64,000 nt of DNA from Laburnicola sp. R22_1 (GCA_014281115.1 JACONQ010000021.1:558001-622000), one strand, 5' to 3'. Numbered from the stretch's first letter, positions 18,900-30,464 are shown. Program-made: numbers and translations. The notes: a model not told the origin generated them from the sequence alone.

Positions 18900-21700
18900 G
18901 CAGATAATAGGCTAATAATAATACCTTTATAGTGTTAAGATAATAATAAAAAGAGTCCTAATAGCAAGAGTTTATTATTAAACCTCTATCTAATAAGATT
19001 GTTTTAGGAGTGCTATATAACCTAACAATATTCTAAATTTAGGCTTCCGCTAAGTCCTTTATATTCTAATCTGCCCTAGTAGGTATGTAATAGGCTATCT
19101 TTGTTAGATAGTCTACTATTACTAGAATAGTATTATAGACTTAGCTAAGTGTTTAGCTAGGGGATAAGTCTATAATAAAATCTAAGGTAATATCCTTCTA
19201 AGGGCTATTTAGCATAGGTAAGGGATTTAAAAGACTATATAGTTAGTGTTAAGGCGCGATAGATATTCTATACTTTAAATAGTCTTAATAGTAGTTTTTA
19301 ACTTTGCGTTGTATTCCTTTCTATTAAAAATACCTCCTTGACTTTTCTAATATCTTCTTCGCTCTAAAATGCCTAGCTATAGGGCTATTATAGTGTGTCT
19401 AGAAAGCCTTTGCCTTCTCCGCACTTATTATAAGCACTTTAATTTTGTTCTACTCTATTACGCCTTCTTCTAGCAACTTCTCGCCTAACTATTAGGACTA
19501 AGGTTCTTCTAGAGCCTTAACTTTATCTTTAATTTCTAAGTTGGATTTAGAGCTAACCTCTATTAATAATATTAGCTCTTTCGCAATTGCTCTTCTAGGT
19601 TCGCGCCTTCTTAGCCGCCTTTGTTCCTAGGGTGCCGCTTGTTAGGATCTTGTAATTACACTAATTAATTAGGTAGTTAGTTTATTAAAAGTATCCCTAC
19701 TTAACAATATTTCTAAAGGCTCTATATAAGCCCTATTTCCTTTCTCTGCTAGGTATTACGCCTCGCTTATATAGTTAGAGCGTCTTAATAGTCTATTTGC
19801 TATGTTTTTCTTTCCTAGCTAGTAGATAATAATAAAATTGTACTCTACTAGCCTCTTATAGATTCTAACCTACTAGTAGTTTAATTTCTTTATATTTATA
19901 AACTATTACAAGTTATTGTAATCTATAAGGATAATAAATAGAATACTTAATAGGTAGTATTACTAATATTTAACACTTATATTAATAGCTAGTAATTTCT
20001 TATTATGTGTATTGTATTAAAGTTATGTGCTATCTAGCTTCTGTAAAAAAAACTAATAGGTCGCTATTGCGGGGTTCTATTAGATTTAGGCACGTTCTAG
20101 CTTAATATGCTAGATATTACGCTACCTAAGGCATCTACCTTAAGTCTTATTTCTCTATTAGGCTTAAAGTATACTAATATAGGCACTACTATAAATACAG
20201 CCTTTAACTCTTTAAAAGCTGCTCTTGCCTACGCATCTAGATGTAAGAGTTAGCTTTCCTCCCTTCTTTAAGTATGCCTATCCTAGACAGCACTAGACTC
20301 TTTCTAAGTAAGTTTAGTAAGGGGTAGAGCCACTCTCAAAAACCCTTTAATAAATATTTAATATTAATTTATAAAACTATTAAACACCCTAATATTATAC
20401 ACTATTTTAGGAAGTAACCACTCTATAATTATTTTTACACAGTTTTTGTATACCCTAACTCTCTTTTAGCTACTAATATAGCCTAGATACTCTGTATCTT
20501 CTAAATAAACTTGCACTTGCTAAGTTTAATATATAGTTTAGCCTTATATAGCCTTTAGAGGACTTCTTTTATATGCTATTTCTATTCCTCTTCTATATTA
20601 GAGAAGATAAGTATATTATTTAAATAGACAATATACGTTATATTAATTAGTCCTACTAAGACCTTATTAATATATTTTTAGAATTGTGCTAAAGTATTAG
20701 TTAAACTAAATAGCATTACTAAATACTTAAAGTGTCTGTACTTTGTATAAAAAGCTATCATTCACTTATTGCCTTCCTTAATTCTTATCCTATAATATGC
20801 CTTTTAGCTATTAAGCTTAGTAAAGAACTTCGCTTTTACTAATCTTTCTAAGGACTTAGTAACGCATAATAATTTTTAATAGTAATCTTATTAAGGCTGT
20901 AGTAATCTATGCATAGCCTTAATATACTATTCTTCTTCTTTGCAAATAGAGTTAGTGTTCTAACTAGTAACCTTAAATATTATATCTAGCCTCTTTGTAA
21001 TTAATCTATAATATACTTATATAAAACACTTAGCTCGCCCTTAGATAAGTTATAAAGAGGCTAATAGGATAGTTATTTCCTAGAGAGAAAATTAATACTT
21101 AGGTTAGTTGCAAAGTGTTCCGCAAGCACCTCTAATTAATTACTATTTGCTATATTAGCAAACTCTTAGTATACCTGCAGTATTATAGCCTCTACTAAGG
21201 TTATAGGCGTTCTATTACCTATATAGCTAATATAACACGCGTATAATTCCACAGTTAAGTCTAATATTATTAAACTAAACTATTCCTCGTCTTTAAGGGT
21301 CACTTTAGCATAGTTAGGCGCATCCTACCCTAACTTTTCTTAGAATAATAATTAACCTATATAAAAGTTAAGTTTTAAATTATATATAGCAATCTATAGT
21401 AATCCTAAGTATATTTTATACTTCCTTAAGTCTGCTGCTATAAATAGGACCTAGTAGGTCTCTCTACAATCTCTAGTATCTACTAGGTGCACTTTAGCAA
21501 CTACAAATCTATATATAGTAATATTTACACTATTTGCCGCCTCTACTATAAAGTCTAGTAAGGGTATTACTATTAAATCTCTTTTCTTTGCAAAGCGAGC
21601 AGAGATTATATTAAGTTTAGCGCCACTATTAACTAGTGCCTTAACTAAGCCTAAATCTCCTACTATAGCCTACACTATTATTGCAGTTAGCCTCTTTAGG
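18900..21700 (-). pseudogene. Broken gypsy pol: protease, reverse transcriptase, RNase H, integrase
   Basis: The minus strand around 20830-20580 reads FTKLNS-KAYYRIRIKEGN, then a YRHFKYLVMLFSLTNTLAQF block and VYLNNILIFS, which correspond to the reverse transcriptase motifs with the catalytic YLDD changed to YLNN. Near 19110-19020 it reads ILVIVDYLTKIAYYIPTRAD, the integrase core. Frequent TAG stops reflect CAG to TAG. No functional protein can be made. Confidence 0.85.
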
Positions 21701-22973
21701 TAAAGTATATTATAGAGCTTTTTAAGCTGCTTATTCTCCTTATACTTAATAATTACGGCTAATAGGATAGAGTCTAGTCCCGCTAGTTCTTGTCTTTTCT
21801 CACAGACTCTAATACGTCCTTAGAATAGAAAGGTAGGTCTTTCTCCTTTTTCTTTTATATTAAGCTAGACTATTTATAGTTCTTTTACTCCCTTCTATTA
21901 TATTTAGCTAACTTAGCTAACTCTATAGAGGGCGTTATTAACTTAGGCCTCTTTAATAAGTCCTTAGACTTGCCTTTGCTCTTAGCAGACCGCTCTTCCT
22001 CTTAGTAAAGGCGATTAGTAATCTCTTCTACCTCTATAAGGATTTTCCTCTAAAAAGGTAGGTAATATAGAACTTTCTTATGTAGCTTATTATTTATAGA
22101 AGCTATAAACTTAGCTTCCCTATAATACTTACTCTACTCTTTAACCTTATTCTATAAAGGGAGAAGGTAGTTAAGTAGGTTAGTTAGGGTTTAATTTGCC
22201 CTCTAGCAATAGTTCTTTATTGCCTTAAATGCTGTCTATTAGCGTTCTAATAGAGTACCTAGGGTATTAAGTATTTGTTCTGTTAATATCTGCTAGGTAG
22301 GAGCCTATTTAGGGTCTGTCTATTATTATTAGTTATAATATAACTTAAACTAGCTTTAAAGATCTTTAGATAGGTACTACCTACTAAAGGTAACCTTATA
22401 ATCTTCTATAACAAAGTAAAAAGGCGCTTATAAGAAATAAAACTCGCAATTCTACTTCTATTAGTTATAATTATAACAATTCTTATAGTTATAGACATGT
22501 GGTAAGGGTGGTTATAGTAAGGTACTCTGTTTAGCGGCTACTAGAAACAATAAGGTCATAGTGGCCACGCGTGGGGTACTAGTAAGCTTATTAAGAGCTG
22601 CTACGTCGCTAGCTTTATAATATTATTATATATCTTTAATATATTATATTTCCTATTATTCTTATTTCTTGTGCGCCCAATCTTGCAATTCTATAAGATA
22701 AGCTGCCCTTTTATTAGCTTCTATTATATTTAGCTCTATCTAAAGACCTTGCGAACTCTTAAGGCTATTATTAATTTCTTCTTAGGTAGTCTCCCTAAGT
22801 TTCTTTACTTATTTTTCTACCTACCTAATAGCACTAGCTTGCTACTAAGTGTTTCTAAATAGGCCGCCTAGCTCCTAGCTTGTAGAAGCAAGGCGTCTAC
22901 TAGGTCTACGTATTACTATTATAGTAGTAAGAATCCTACCACTGCTTATAAGGGAGCGATTTAAATATAAGAA

Positions 22974-23157
22974 TGTTACTAGAGTACCTAATAGTTAATA
23001 AGATAAAATAGGATAATATTAGGAGGTAAGTAGTAATAAGACAAATCGCTACCCGCTCTTATCCAAAGTAAGGGGGTTTTTATCTAAACTCCTACTAGGC
23101 TCAAAGGAGACATAAGTCCTTATTCGGCCACCTAAGTAATAAGAAGGCCTTATAATA
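22974..23157 (-). repeat. 5' LTR of the minus-strand gypsy element
   Basis: It is the 184-base partner of 16292-16475. The adjoining internal sequence on the minus strand starts TTCTTATATTTAAATCGC, where a tRNA primer site would be expected, but it is too altered to name the tRNA. Confidence 0.92.
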
Positions 23158-23818
23158 GCTTAAATACCTACTTTTCTATTAACTCTATACTACGTTATAC
23201 TAAATATTTATTTAAGAATTTAATAATCTAGCAATACTAGTTAAAATTATAGTATCTTTTAGCAAATTTATAGCGTAGAGAATAATAAGTATTATTTAAT
23301 TTAGGTTACTTTATTACTCTATAATTACTTAGACTAAACTACTTAAGGTGTTATTATATAATAGCCCTTAAAGGAGGCGTCTTATATAAAGGTAATAGTG
23401 CCTTCTAATCTATAGTTTCTTATATAGCACTATAAATAATTTTAGAATTTTTACACTATTTAAAAAAGCATATAATTCTCTCTAATTATAGTTACTGTTA
23501 GGCGCCTACTCTATAGAAGATCTACTATAGTTTTATATTAATTCTAGTGTTGTATAGTATTCTTAATAGCTATTTATAAGTATTTAAACTCTATTATTAA
23601 TTTATATACTATATATCTCTTTTACTATAATAAAATTATATTTTTATATTACGCAATTATTAATTAATATCCCCTCTATTAATTGTTAATAATTTCTTTT
23701 AATATAAATTACTATATAGTGTTGTAGTAGTAGTGTTAAGTTAACGCGTCAAAATCGCGTCAAAAGATTTGGGTGGGGGACGTGCGCAGGGGTTGGATAC
23801 TTTTGCACTAGTACTGTA

Positions 23819-24130
23819 CCTCTCAGGCACTCGGAGTCGCTCAGTACGCTTTGAGATCTTTCACCATTTACATTTATTGCTAGGCATACATAGTTTATCT
23901 ACTATGTCCACATTCCGATTTTTACAGTCTACAGACCTGGTATGTGGAACAAGCGCCCGTCCCATTCACCACCCCCGCCACCGCGCCGTAGCTTCAACAA
24001 ACCCAGCGACGGCAAATGAGCGTCGGCCCAGTGCATCAACGAAAGTGACAAGGGCTACGCTCGGTATCTTAATCAATCAACTGCCAACACCCATGCACAT
24101 TGCCACCTCATCGTGCCTGTCAACCTCTCC
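23819..24130 (+). promoter_or_regulatory. Upstream region of the peptide transporter gene
   Basis: About 310 bases of normal composition separate the end of the Tc1 relic from the transporter ATG at 24131. The overlapping open frame starting in this stretch has no recognisable content. The promoter is thus short and bounded by RIP-type DNA. Confidence 0.45.
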
Positions 24131-26223
24131 ATGGACAAGGCGCCGGTGACTTGCGATCGTCGACCTCCAGTCCTAATGATGAATTACTCAAGTCACAGCC
24201 AGTCTTCGTCTTCTTCAACGATTGCGCACCAACAGGGCTTGCGGCGCGTAAGGGACACTATACCGAAGCGTTTGTGGGTGGTTGCGTCAATAAGCCTCTG
24301 GGAACGAGCTGCTTTCTGGGGCTTGACAGCTCCATGGCGTACGTGGTCTTGGTTCACACTATTCAAGAGCATGCCGACTAATACTGTCTTTAGAGAACTA
24401 CATGCAGCATCCGCGTCGGCTCACGCATGATGAGACTCCTGGCGCACTTGGTCTGGGGCAGGTCAAGGCCACGCGTATATACTGCGCTTTCTACATTGGC
24501 TACTACATCACGCCTATGGTTTTCGCCATCCTATCGGATTCTCGATTGGGACGATACAGGACCCTTCTCATATGTTTAGTGTTCGTATTCCTCTCCCGTT
24601 TACTACAATTCGCGTGGCTAACGCTTCTCAGTTTTTACAATATCGGTTGCGCCGCAATGACTGTTAGCTCACTACCTTCGAGTCTGGACAAAGGGTGGGG
24701 CATGCCGGGGCTCATAATGGCAATGGTCTGTGTTGGCCTCGGTGGTGGTGGTTTTCAATCAGTACTGGCAGCATTCCTGGGCAAGTATTTCTATGCTGCT
24801 TCGCATTCGACATGCGCTGACTTCCAACAGCTGACCAGTCCATCGAAACGCAACCGCTCATCAAGACTCTCCAAACTGGAGAGCAAGTCGTTACCGATCG
24901 TTCACTTACTCTCGAATACGTCTATAGTCTGAATTACTGGTACGAAGGACTTCGCGTCAGGGGTTGTAGCCTTGACTAACAGCATCTCAGGCTCGGAAAC
25001 GTGGGTTCATTATCCTGGTTCGCGACTGTGACCCTTGAGGAACACGTCGGTTTTACTTGGGCATATGGATTGACACTAGGTTTCATACTGGTCGCATTGT
25101 TTATACTCGTGGTAGGGAAGTCGCGATTCGGTGAGCTTCCGTTCTGCGAACACCCGGCACGCCTTCAACGCTAACGTTGTGCAGTAAGGGTACCACACGA
25201 AACGAAGGTCTTTGCGCAAGCCAGCAGGATCTTGCTGTGTGCTTCTCGAAATGGCTTCCGTATGGCCCGCGCGGACCCAGCCTACCAGCTTGAGCATCGT
25301 CACAAAATCGTTCCATGGAGCGGCCAGCTTGTTCATGAGCTCTGCCGCGCTCTACTAGGATGTCGCGTACTGTAAGAAAATGCCCGAGCAGCATATATTG
25401 CCTTTACTGACGGTCTGGTAGATTAGCCTTTATTGTGTTCTACATCTGCTTTGATCAGATGCAGAACAACCTCATCTCTCAATCCGCGCAGATGGAAACG
25501 GGTAGCACTCCAAACGATTTAATGCCGGCCATGAATCAAGTCGGCATAATCCTCTTCGTGCCGCTCATACACCACGTTATGTATCCTCTCTTACACAAGC
25601 GCCATATTTACATTCGGCCCATTACACGAATCACGATCGGATTTTCCTTTGTCGCACTCTCGATGGCCTATGCTGCGATCGTGCAGTACATCATATATTT
25701 GTCAGGTCCATGCTACGAGCTCCCTCGGGCGTGTAGCTCGATTGCAAATCGCGACCCCAACCACGTCAACGTGTGGATCCAAGCGCCTGTCTTCTTCCTC
25801 ATTGCAATGGGCGAAGCTTGGTCTTACGTAACTGCACTTGAGATCGCTTACAGCCATGCGCCAAAACACATGAAGGCCATTATACAGGCCATCTTCCCGC
25901 TCATGGCTGGCATTGGCTCAGCCTGCGCCATGGGGTTGACGCCGTTTGCCTACGATCCGAATCTTATCATCTTCTATGCGTCGCTCGCTGGTGGGATGGC
26001 TGCAACTACGCTCATCTTCTGGCTGGTGTTCAAGAAGTACGATAAGAGCCGGCTCGACGATGTCACTAGTGAGACTACAGAGGCAGTACCGTCACTGTCG
26101 ACGGCAAGCAGCGGAGTCGACCGTATCAGCAAAAGCTGCAGTCCGAAATCAGGCTTCGCAGATTTGGACCTTGGACCGGTATCGAAGAAAAGCACAGCCC
26201 GTGCACCAAGTTTGCAGGTGTGA
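24131..26223 (+). CDS. PTR2/POT-family proton-coupled peptide transporter
   Basis: Six exons give a 610-residue protein: 24131-24338, 24394-24780, 24831-24939, 24991-25130, 25185-25371, 25422-26223. Phases are consistent throughout. Diagnostic stretches include GALGLGQVKATRIYCAFYIG and SDSRLGRYRT near the first helices, WFATVTLEEHVGFTWAYG, FYICFDQMQNNLISQ, and a long C-terminal membrane half ending in a soluble Ser-rich tail. The family imports di- and tripeptides or nitrate with protons at the plasma membrane. Intron 2 (24781-24830) is GC-AG rather than GT-AG. Exon 2 also contains a 53-base stretch (24571-24623, GTGTTC...TTCTCAG with a CTAAC site) that looks like an intron. Splicing it would break the frame, while retaining it adds about 18 residues. 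Confidence 0.88.
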
Positions 26224-26332
26224 AGCCCGGCTCTTCGTCAGTCGTGCTGGCTCAGCGGATCTCATAAAATAGTTGCAAGATATCATCATCTACGTAGATG
26301 AAGTACTCATACCTGACTATCCTGGTGTTTCG
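26224..26332. terminator. 3' flank between transporter and decayed frame
   Basis: This short convergent interval holds the transporter's 3' untranslated region. An AATAGTTG/ATCATCATC-rich stretch is present, but a definite polyadenylation signal was not seen. Confidence 0.25.
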
Positions 26333-26758
26333 TTAGTGCTCGTCGCGGTCTAAATAGTTAAGAAGACATCCGTTAAATTGTGAAAATTCGCCTTCGGGCG
26401 AGTCAACCAGCCCACACAACCAACTGACATTGATTCCCCTAATATCCCTAATGGAACGACTATCTAGGTAAGGACCTTCGCGGGTGCAAAGGCGGAATGT
26501 GCTCTTTACTATATTGGCCTCCGCACATAGCTTGGCCTTACTACCTCGCTGCTGGCCAGGCGGCAGATCCTGGTTGATCCACTAGTCTTCGGGCGCTCTC
26601 ATGGCTTGCTTAGCGTACTTGAGGCAGTCTTTCTACAGCTTCTAATCGTTGTAGGTGACTTGATACACAAAGCAGCCCTATATTAGAGGGATACATCGCT
26701 TGCCTTATTGAACGTCCCTTTGAAGGCAGGAAATGTGCCGGTGGATGCTTTGGAACAT
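26333..26758 (-). pseudogene. Decayed hypothetical gene with five C-to-T type stops
   Basis: The frame runs from an ATG at 26758 to a TAA at 26333, exactly 142 codons, broken by one TAA and four TAG codons. Each can be explained by a C-to-T change in CAA or CAG. The intervening sequence is strongly protein-like, for example KDCLKYAKQAMRAPED, WINQDLPPGQQRGSKAKLC and GINVSWLCGLVDSPEGEF. The C-terminal 75 codons are unbroken. I do not know the family. Base composition is not extreme, so this seems a gene or small duplicated sequence touched lightly by RIP or by ordinary decay. Confidence 0.6.
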
Positions 26759-27528
26759 GATGGAAAATGGGGAGAGAAGGCTTGAGGATGAGGCGAAGCT
26801 GATGGGTGGGGCAACAGTGTCGACCTGCTGGCTAACCTGAGGATTCCTAGGTGTATGCTGGATTCAAGATCACACAAACGGCTTTAGGTCGCGTTAAGGA
26901 ATTTTTCAATTGCGAATCATCGGATGACTTGTATACCCCGCAACCCAGCCGTCATCACACTAGAATATACCTTCCATGCGCAGCATACCCGGCCTTCCGT
27001 GTTGTAACCCATCTTCATCCTTACTGCGGCGTAGCAAGCAGGCATGCCTCCGAATGCAGCACCCGGAGCATCGCTTGGGCAGTCAATGCAAGTTTCCCAA
27101 AAGAACAGTTCCCGCCACGGCAAAACCTGCCAATCCACCTGTGCAACCATAAATTTCCGGGCATAGCGTGTTGCTCATAAAATCTTCTTGGTTCGAAGCC
27201 GGGCCAGCGATTACACCTTCGCCGCCGATGCATCGAAGAGCAGCATTTCCACGAACGGAGAAGGCCGAAATGTGGCAAGAATTAGGGCACACGCTGGATG
27301 GAGGTATGAAGGGGTGGTCCGGCCTCTTGATGGTACTGTTTTGAGGGGCCAGTGTTCAGCTTGTACCAACCACGAGACCTACCATGTACCTGGAAATTAT
27401 ACCTAACTATAAACACACCTGCACTGCTACCTCCTTGCCAAACAAGCCGCCTATTCACCCACCGAAGCCAAAAAAAAATCGCCATCGCCCCCACCGTCGC
27501 AGAGGAGTGGAGCGATGCCCAAAAAAAT
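26759..27528. other. Intergenic stretch with possible cysteine-rich fragments on the minus strand
   Basis: Minus-strand frames at 27292-27083 and 27150-26917 contain cysteines and protein-like segments (EIYGCTGGLAGFAVAG, then CPSDAPGAAFGGMPACYAAV). They lie in different frames and neither has a convincing start. An intron or a frameshift would be needed to join them. They could be remains of a small secreted protein gene. The rest shows nothing I can name. Confidence 0.3.
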
Positions 27529-27606
27529 TGCCCTCTATCAGAATCGAACTGATGACCTTATCATAGCGGCTACTAGTGATACGCTCTACCACTGAGCCAA
27601 GAGGGC
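27529..27606 (-). tRNA. tRNA-Thr (anticodon AGT) with a 6-base intron
   Basis: On the minus strand the 78 bases fold as a tRNA. The acceptor stem GCCCTCT pairs with AGAGGGC with discriminator A, the D arm contains GGCTCAGTGGTAGAGC, and the T arm is ATCAG-TTCGATT-CTGAT. The anticodon stem is TATCA/TGATA. The loop CTAGTA...A holds anticodon AGT at 27574-27572, interrupted after position 37 by the intron GCCGCT (27570-27565), the normal site for eukaryotic tRNA introns. Confidence 0.93.
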
Positions 27607-28294
27607 ATTTCCCTCGGATGAGCTGATTTGTGAAAATTTTTCGCGGGAGGAATACATATCCGTAGGCACCTTTAGCAGATGCGATCTGGGGCTAGGAAAG
27701 GCTTGGAAAAGACGTTAGACGATAGCGGGCAGGATTTTTGGTTTGCTGTGGTGCAGTGCGGTGGGGCGGGAAGGTGGAAGGGGAGGGGCCGGGCGGGGCC
27801 GGGCTGTCAGGGGTAGGCGTGTGGGCGGGGGGTAAGCGCCGACGAGACGCGGACGCGTAGTTTGCTCACTCACTGCTGCGGAATCTCGCGATGCATTCGG
27901 GTTATTCGCGACGTGCTCTATTCTTCTATCTTGTTACTTGTTGAATCTATCTAACCCCTTAGTTCCGTAGCGCTGCGCTGCTTTGAATGCGCGCGGTTGG
28001 GGGATACACGGCTGTTTGCGCATGCGCTCCGCTTGCGGGCTGTCGAGATGGAGGATAGGTAAGGCGCGCGAAAAGCATGTGGATGCTTACACCCATAGGT
28101 TCTTTTGGTTGATATAGGCCTACTTGCTTCGGCAGAGAAAGCTCGTTGACCACGTCATGACGTCTCGTCTCCCGCTCCGTATGCGCGGCTGCTCTTGTTG
28201 GCTGAGCTTGCGAAGCTGCCTCTGGTTGTACACTGCCTTCGAGGCTTTCGGGTTTTAAGCGATTATATGGTAGGGGAGTGATATGTGGATATGG
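27607..28294. other. Intergenic, locally very GC-rich
   Basis: The stretch around 27765-27845 is strongly G-rich on the plus strand (GGGGCGGG, GGGGCCGGGC), unlike anything else in the window. No gene is supported. It includes the upstream flank of the tRNA gene, whose promoter is internal. Confidence 0.4.
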
Positions 28295-28700
28295 TCAAGA
28301 TGATGTAGGCGTGGATGGCATACGTGGATTTACTGGAAGCGGGAAGATGCCACGCTCACAGTGGGCAATGCTGCACCGAAGGATATCCGCATTTCCCCCT
28401 CGAACCGGCGGCCTCTCGCGCCTCGTGGCCTCCGTAAACGATTCGACGTACCTCGCCGTTCCGTGCTTCGCCTCGATTCTTCCTCGCGTACTCATAAGCG
28501 CCGACTGCTTCCTCTCGCTCATCTCCAGAGCGCGGTACAGCTCAACAACGCTCCCCACCAGCGCTCCGATCTTTACGGATCCGCAAAGAGCGCATCTTCG
28601 AAATCGCCGTTGCGCACGTAGTATATCTTGGCACGGCCGAGCTGCGCAGGAACGAAAGGGCGTGATGAGCTTGACGAGCGCGAAGAGGATTATACAAGGA
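28295..28700 (-). pseudogene. Frameshifted remnant of an unidentified gene
   Basis: On the minus strand one frame reads KLITPFVPAQLGRAKIYYVR and DFEDALFADP before a TAA near 28573. The next frame takes over at the same point and reads VKIGALVGSVVELYRALEMS, continuing to a stop at 28295. A single missing or extra base would join them into one smooth protein-like sequence. No start or family is recognisable. The KIYYVR ending is vaguely like mitochondrial ribosomal protein bL19, but I do not rely on that. Confidence 0.4.
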
Positions 28701-29050
28701 TGTTTGGCAGGTCTATGAGAGCAATCTTCTAGTTGAGAGTGGGGAAACGCTCTGAGAAGCTCTCCTCAAGCGTATCCCGCAAGTGTTGGCAAGGGGCGCA
28801 ATATGTGTGCTACCATTGCCCGTTGGAAGCATCGTTGAGCTTGGACCATCTTGTTCCCCTAAGAAAATCAGGCATAAATGCCGTCGACCAGGTGGATAAC
28901 GCATCCGTGGAACGGTGAGCCAAGGTCCAGGGATATGAGATCCAGTACAGTGCTCCACATGGAAAGAAAAAACTACATTCCAAAGCATGCCGAAGCGCGC
29001 AAAGCAAAGACAGACCAAGACTGAAGTAAAGGAAGGAGACACAGAAAATT
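28701..29050. other. Intergenic, 3' flank of the aminotransferase gene
   Basis: About 350 bases without a supported gene. Overlapping open frames here lack recognisable content. Confidence 0.4.
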
Positions 29051-30464
29051 TCAAGCCTCGATAGCCATGAATGTCGAAAGTCGCTCCAGCGCTGCTTCCA
29101 TAGCCTTAACAGAAAGAGAAAATCGTATCCTAGCCCACCCGAACTCCTTATCGACGCCTTTGTAAAACCTACCTGGACCAACACATATGCCATGTAGCGC
29201 TAAGCGATTGTAGAACTCTGCCTCATCCTCCACTGTTTGGGCGTGCTTGGCAAGCTTTGCAAAAAGAAAGATGCCGTCCGTAGGTGTTATGAAGTTCACG
29301 TCCCAGTGGTTGAGAGCTTGCGCAAGTAGACGATAGGAAGTAGTAAGCCGTTCGGAATTTATCGCGAGTAGGGTTGGTAGTTGGGTCCAGGACAAGAGCG
29401 ATGACAGGTATAGGCATGCGATGTTGTTGGTATGGTTAGATGTCAACAGAGACATGGCCGCGAGTAGTTGGGGATTTTGTTGCGAAACCAGACAGCCCTA
29501 TAAGATCAGTATACATCTGCAAGTTGTGCTGCAAATCACTAACCACGCGAAAGCCGCTTGAACCGAAAAGCTTGCTTGCGGCCCAAACTACATGCACTCG
29601 ACTGGGGTCGATCTTCACTGCACCTTCGGGGACTAGAGGTTCCGTCAAGGACAGGGCCGATACAAACTTCGGACTTTTGGTAGGTGCGTCATTGAGTGAG
29701 GATAGGGCGTAGATCTCGTCCGATATCAAGTGCAGTCCGCGTTCCTGGCAAAATTCCATGCACTCAACCAGCGACTTCTTCGGGTAGCATCGAGAGAGAG
29801 GGTTGTGTGGGTTGCATATAAGCACTGCCTTGATGCGTGACTTGTCTGGCGAGAAGTCATAAGCGGCTTGGAGCGAAGGTAAGAGGTAGTTGTCGTAGTT
29901 CTGGTAGGTGGGTGGCTTTGCAACAACAATATTGACGTTCGCTCGTGCCTTCAAAATTGGCTCGAAACCGTCTGTAGCATGGTTAGCTGCAGCATTCGTG
30001 TACTCCAGCGAACGGGCCACTAACGCCAGTACGGCCCTGGAACAATGACACTGTCACCATCGTCGCATACCGAGTGTACGATGTTCTCGATTGCATCTGA
30101 GCCGCCGGCTGTCAAGACGATGTGGTCGGCTTTGACCGGATGGATCGGTTTGAAGTATGCATTGAAGAAGGTAGCAAGGGCATCCCGCAATGACTCATTG
30201 CCGTTCTGAGACGGTAGAGCAAATGCCTGTCTTGTTAAACCTTTCCAATATGGAGATCTCCTTGCTTACTTCTTCTGTGATTTTGTTTTCCACTGTTGTC
30301 TTGAAGAACTCCAACAGCTCGGGGCGAAGGACCTCGTTCTGCGCGTTGGAAAGATCGATTGCGCAGTTCTTTGAGGGAGTGACAAGAGCAGCCTTTGGTA
30401 CAAGCTCATCAGTAGCCGATCTCATGCGCGCAGACAAGCCCGAGTCCATCTTTACGCTATCCAT
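29051..30464 (-). CDS. PLP-dependent class I/II aminotransferase, ACC synthase-like
   Basis: Four exons on the minus strand (30464-30270, 30226-30025, 29971-29544, 29497-29051) encode 423 residues, and all phases agree. The introns are 43, 53 and 46 bases, with donors GTAAGC, GTTAGT and GTTAGT. Recognisable parts are QNGNESLRDAL near the N terminus, VLICNPHNPLSRCYP (usually NPHNPLG), LISDEIYALS, and AASKLFGSSGFRVGC with the lysine that binds pyridoxal phosphate. The C terminus carries FGWARIRFSLS with the substrate-binding arginine. The family includes 1-aminocyclopropane-1-carboxylate synthase-like and other amino acid-processing enzymes. The actual substrate is unknown. The protein should be cytosolic. 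The frame is intact. Confidence 0.9.

Larger units (their letters stand above)
16292..23157 (-). mobile_element. Full-length Ty3/gypsy LTR retrotransposon, RIP-mutated
   Basis: Two direct repeats of 184 bases (16292-16475 and 22974-23157) bound a 6.87-kb element read on the minus strand. On that strand the LTR begins TATTATAAGGCC and ends CTAGTAACA, matching TGTTA...TAACA if one C-to-T/G-to-A change is allowed. A polypurine tract precedes the 3' LTR. The inside shows degraded protease, reverse transcriptase and integrase in gypsy order. Matching 5-base target duplications were not found. It is nested in a Tc1 relic. Confidence 0.9.
15576..23816 (-). mobile_element. Tc1/mariner relic split by an LTR retrotransposon
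   Basis: The outer ends are inverted: CAGTCATGTGCCAAAAGTAT at 15576 and the reverse complement CAGTACTAGTGCAAAAGTAT at 23816, both followed by CC(A/G)ACCCC-like sequence and both flanked by TA. After removing the 6.9-kb insert at 16292-23157, about 1375 bases remain, a normal Tc1 size. The minus strand of 15600-16290 shows degraded Tc1 transposase including QPPYLPNLNLIKY, corresponding to the family's PPxSPDLNPIE block with its acidic residues lost by G-to-A/C-to-T changes. It is inactive. Confidence 0.85.

Noticed and set aside
28573..28660. Assignment of the 28295-28700 remnant as mitochondrial ribosomal protein bL19
   Set aside because: Only a short KIYYVR-like similarity supports it; too weak to name.
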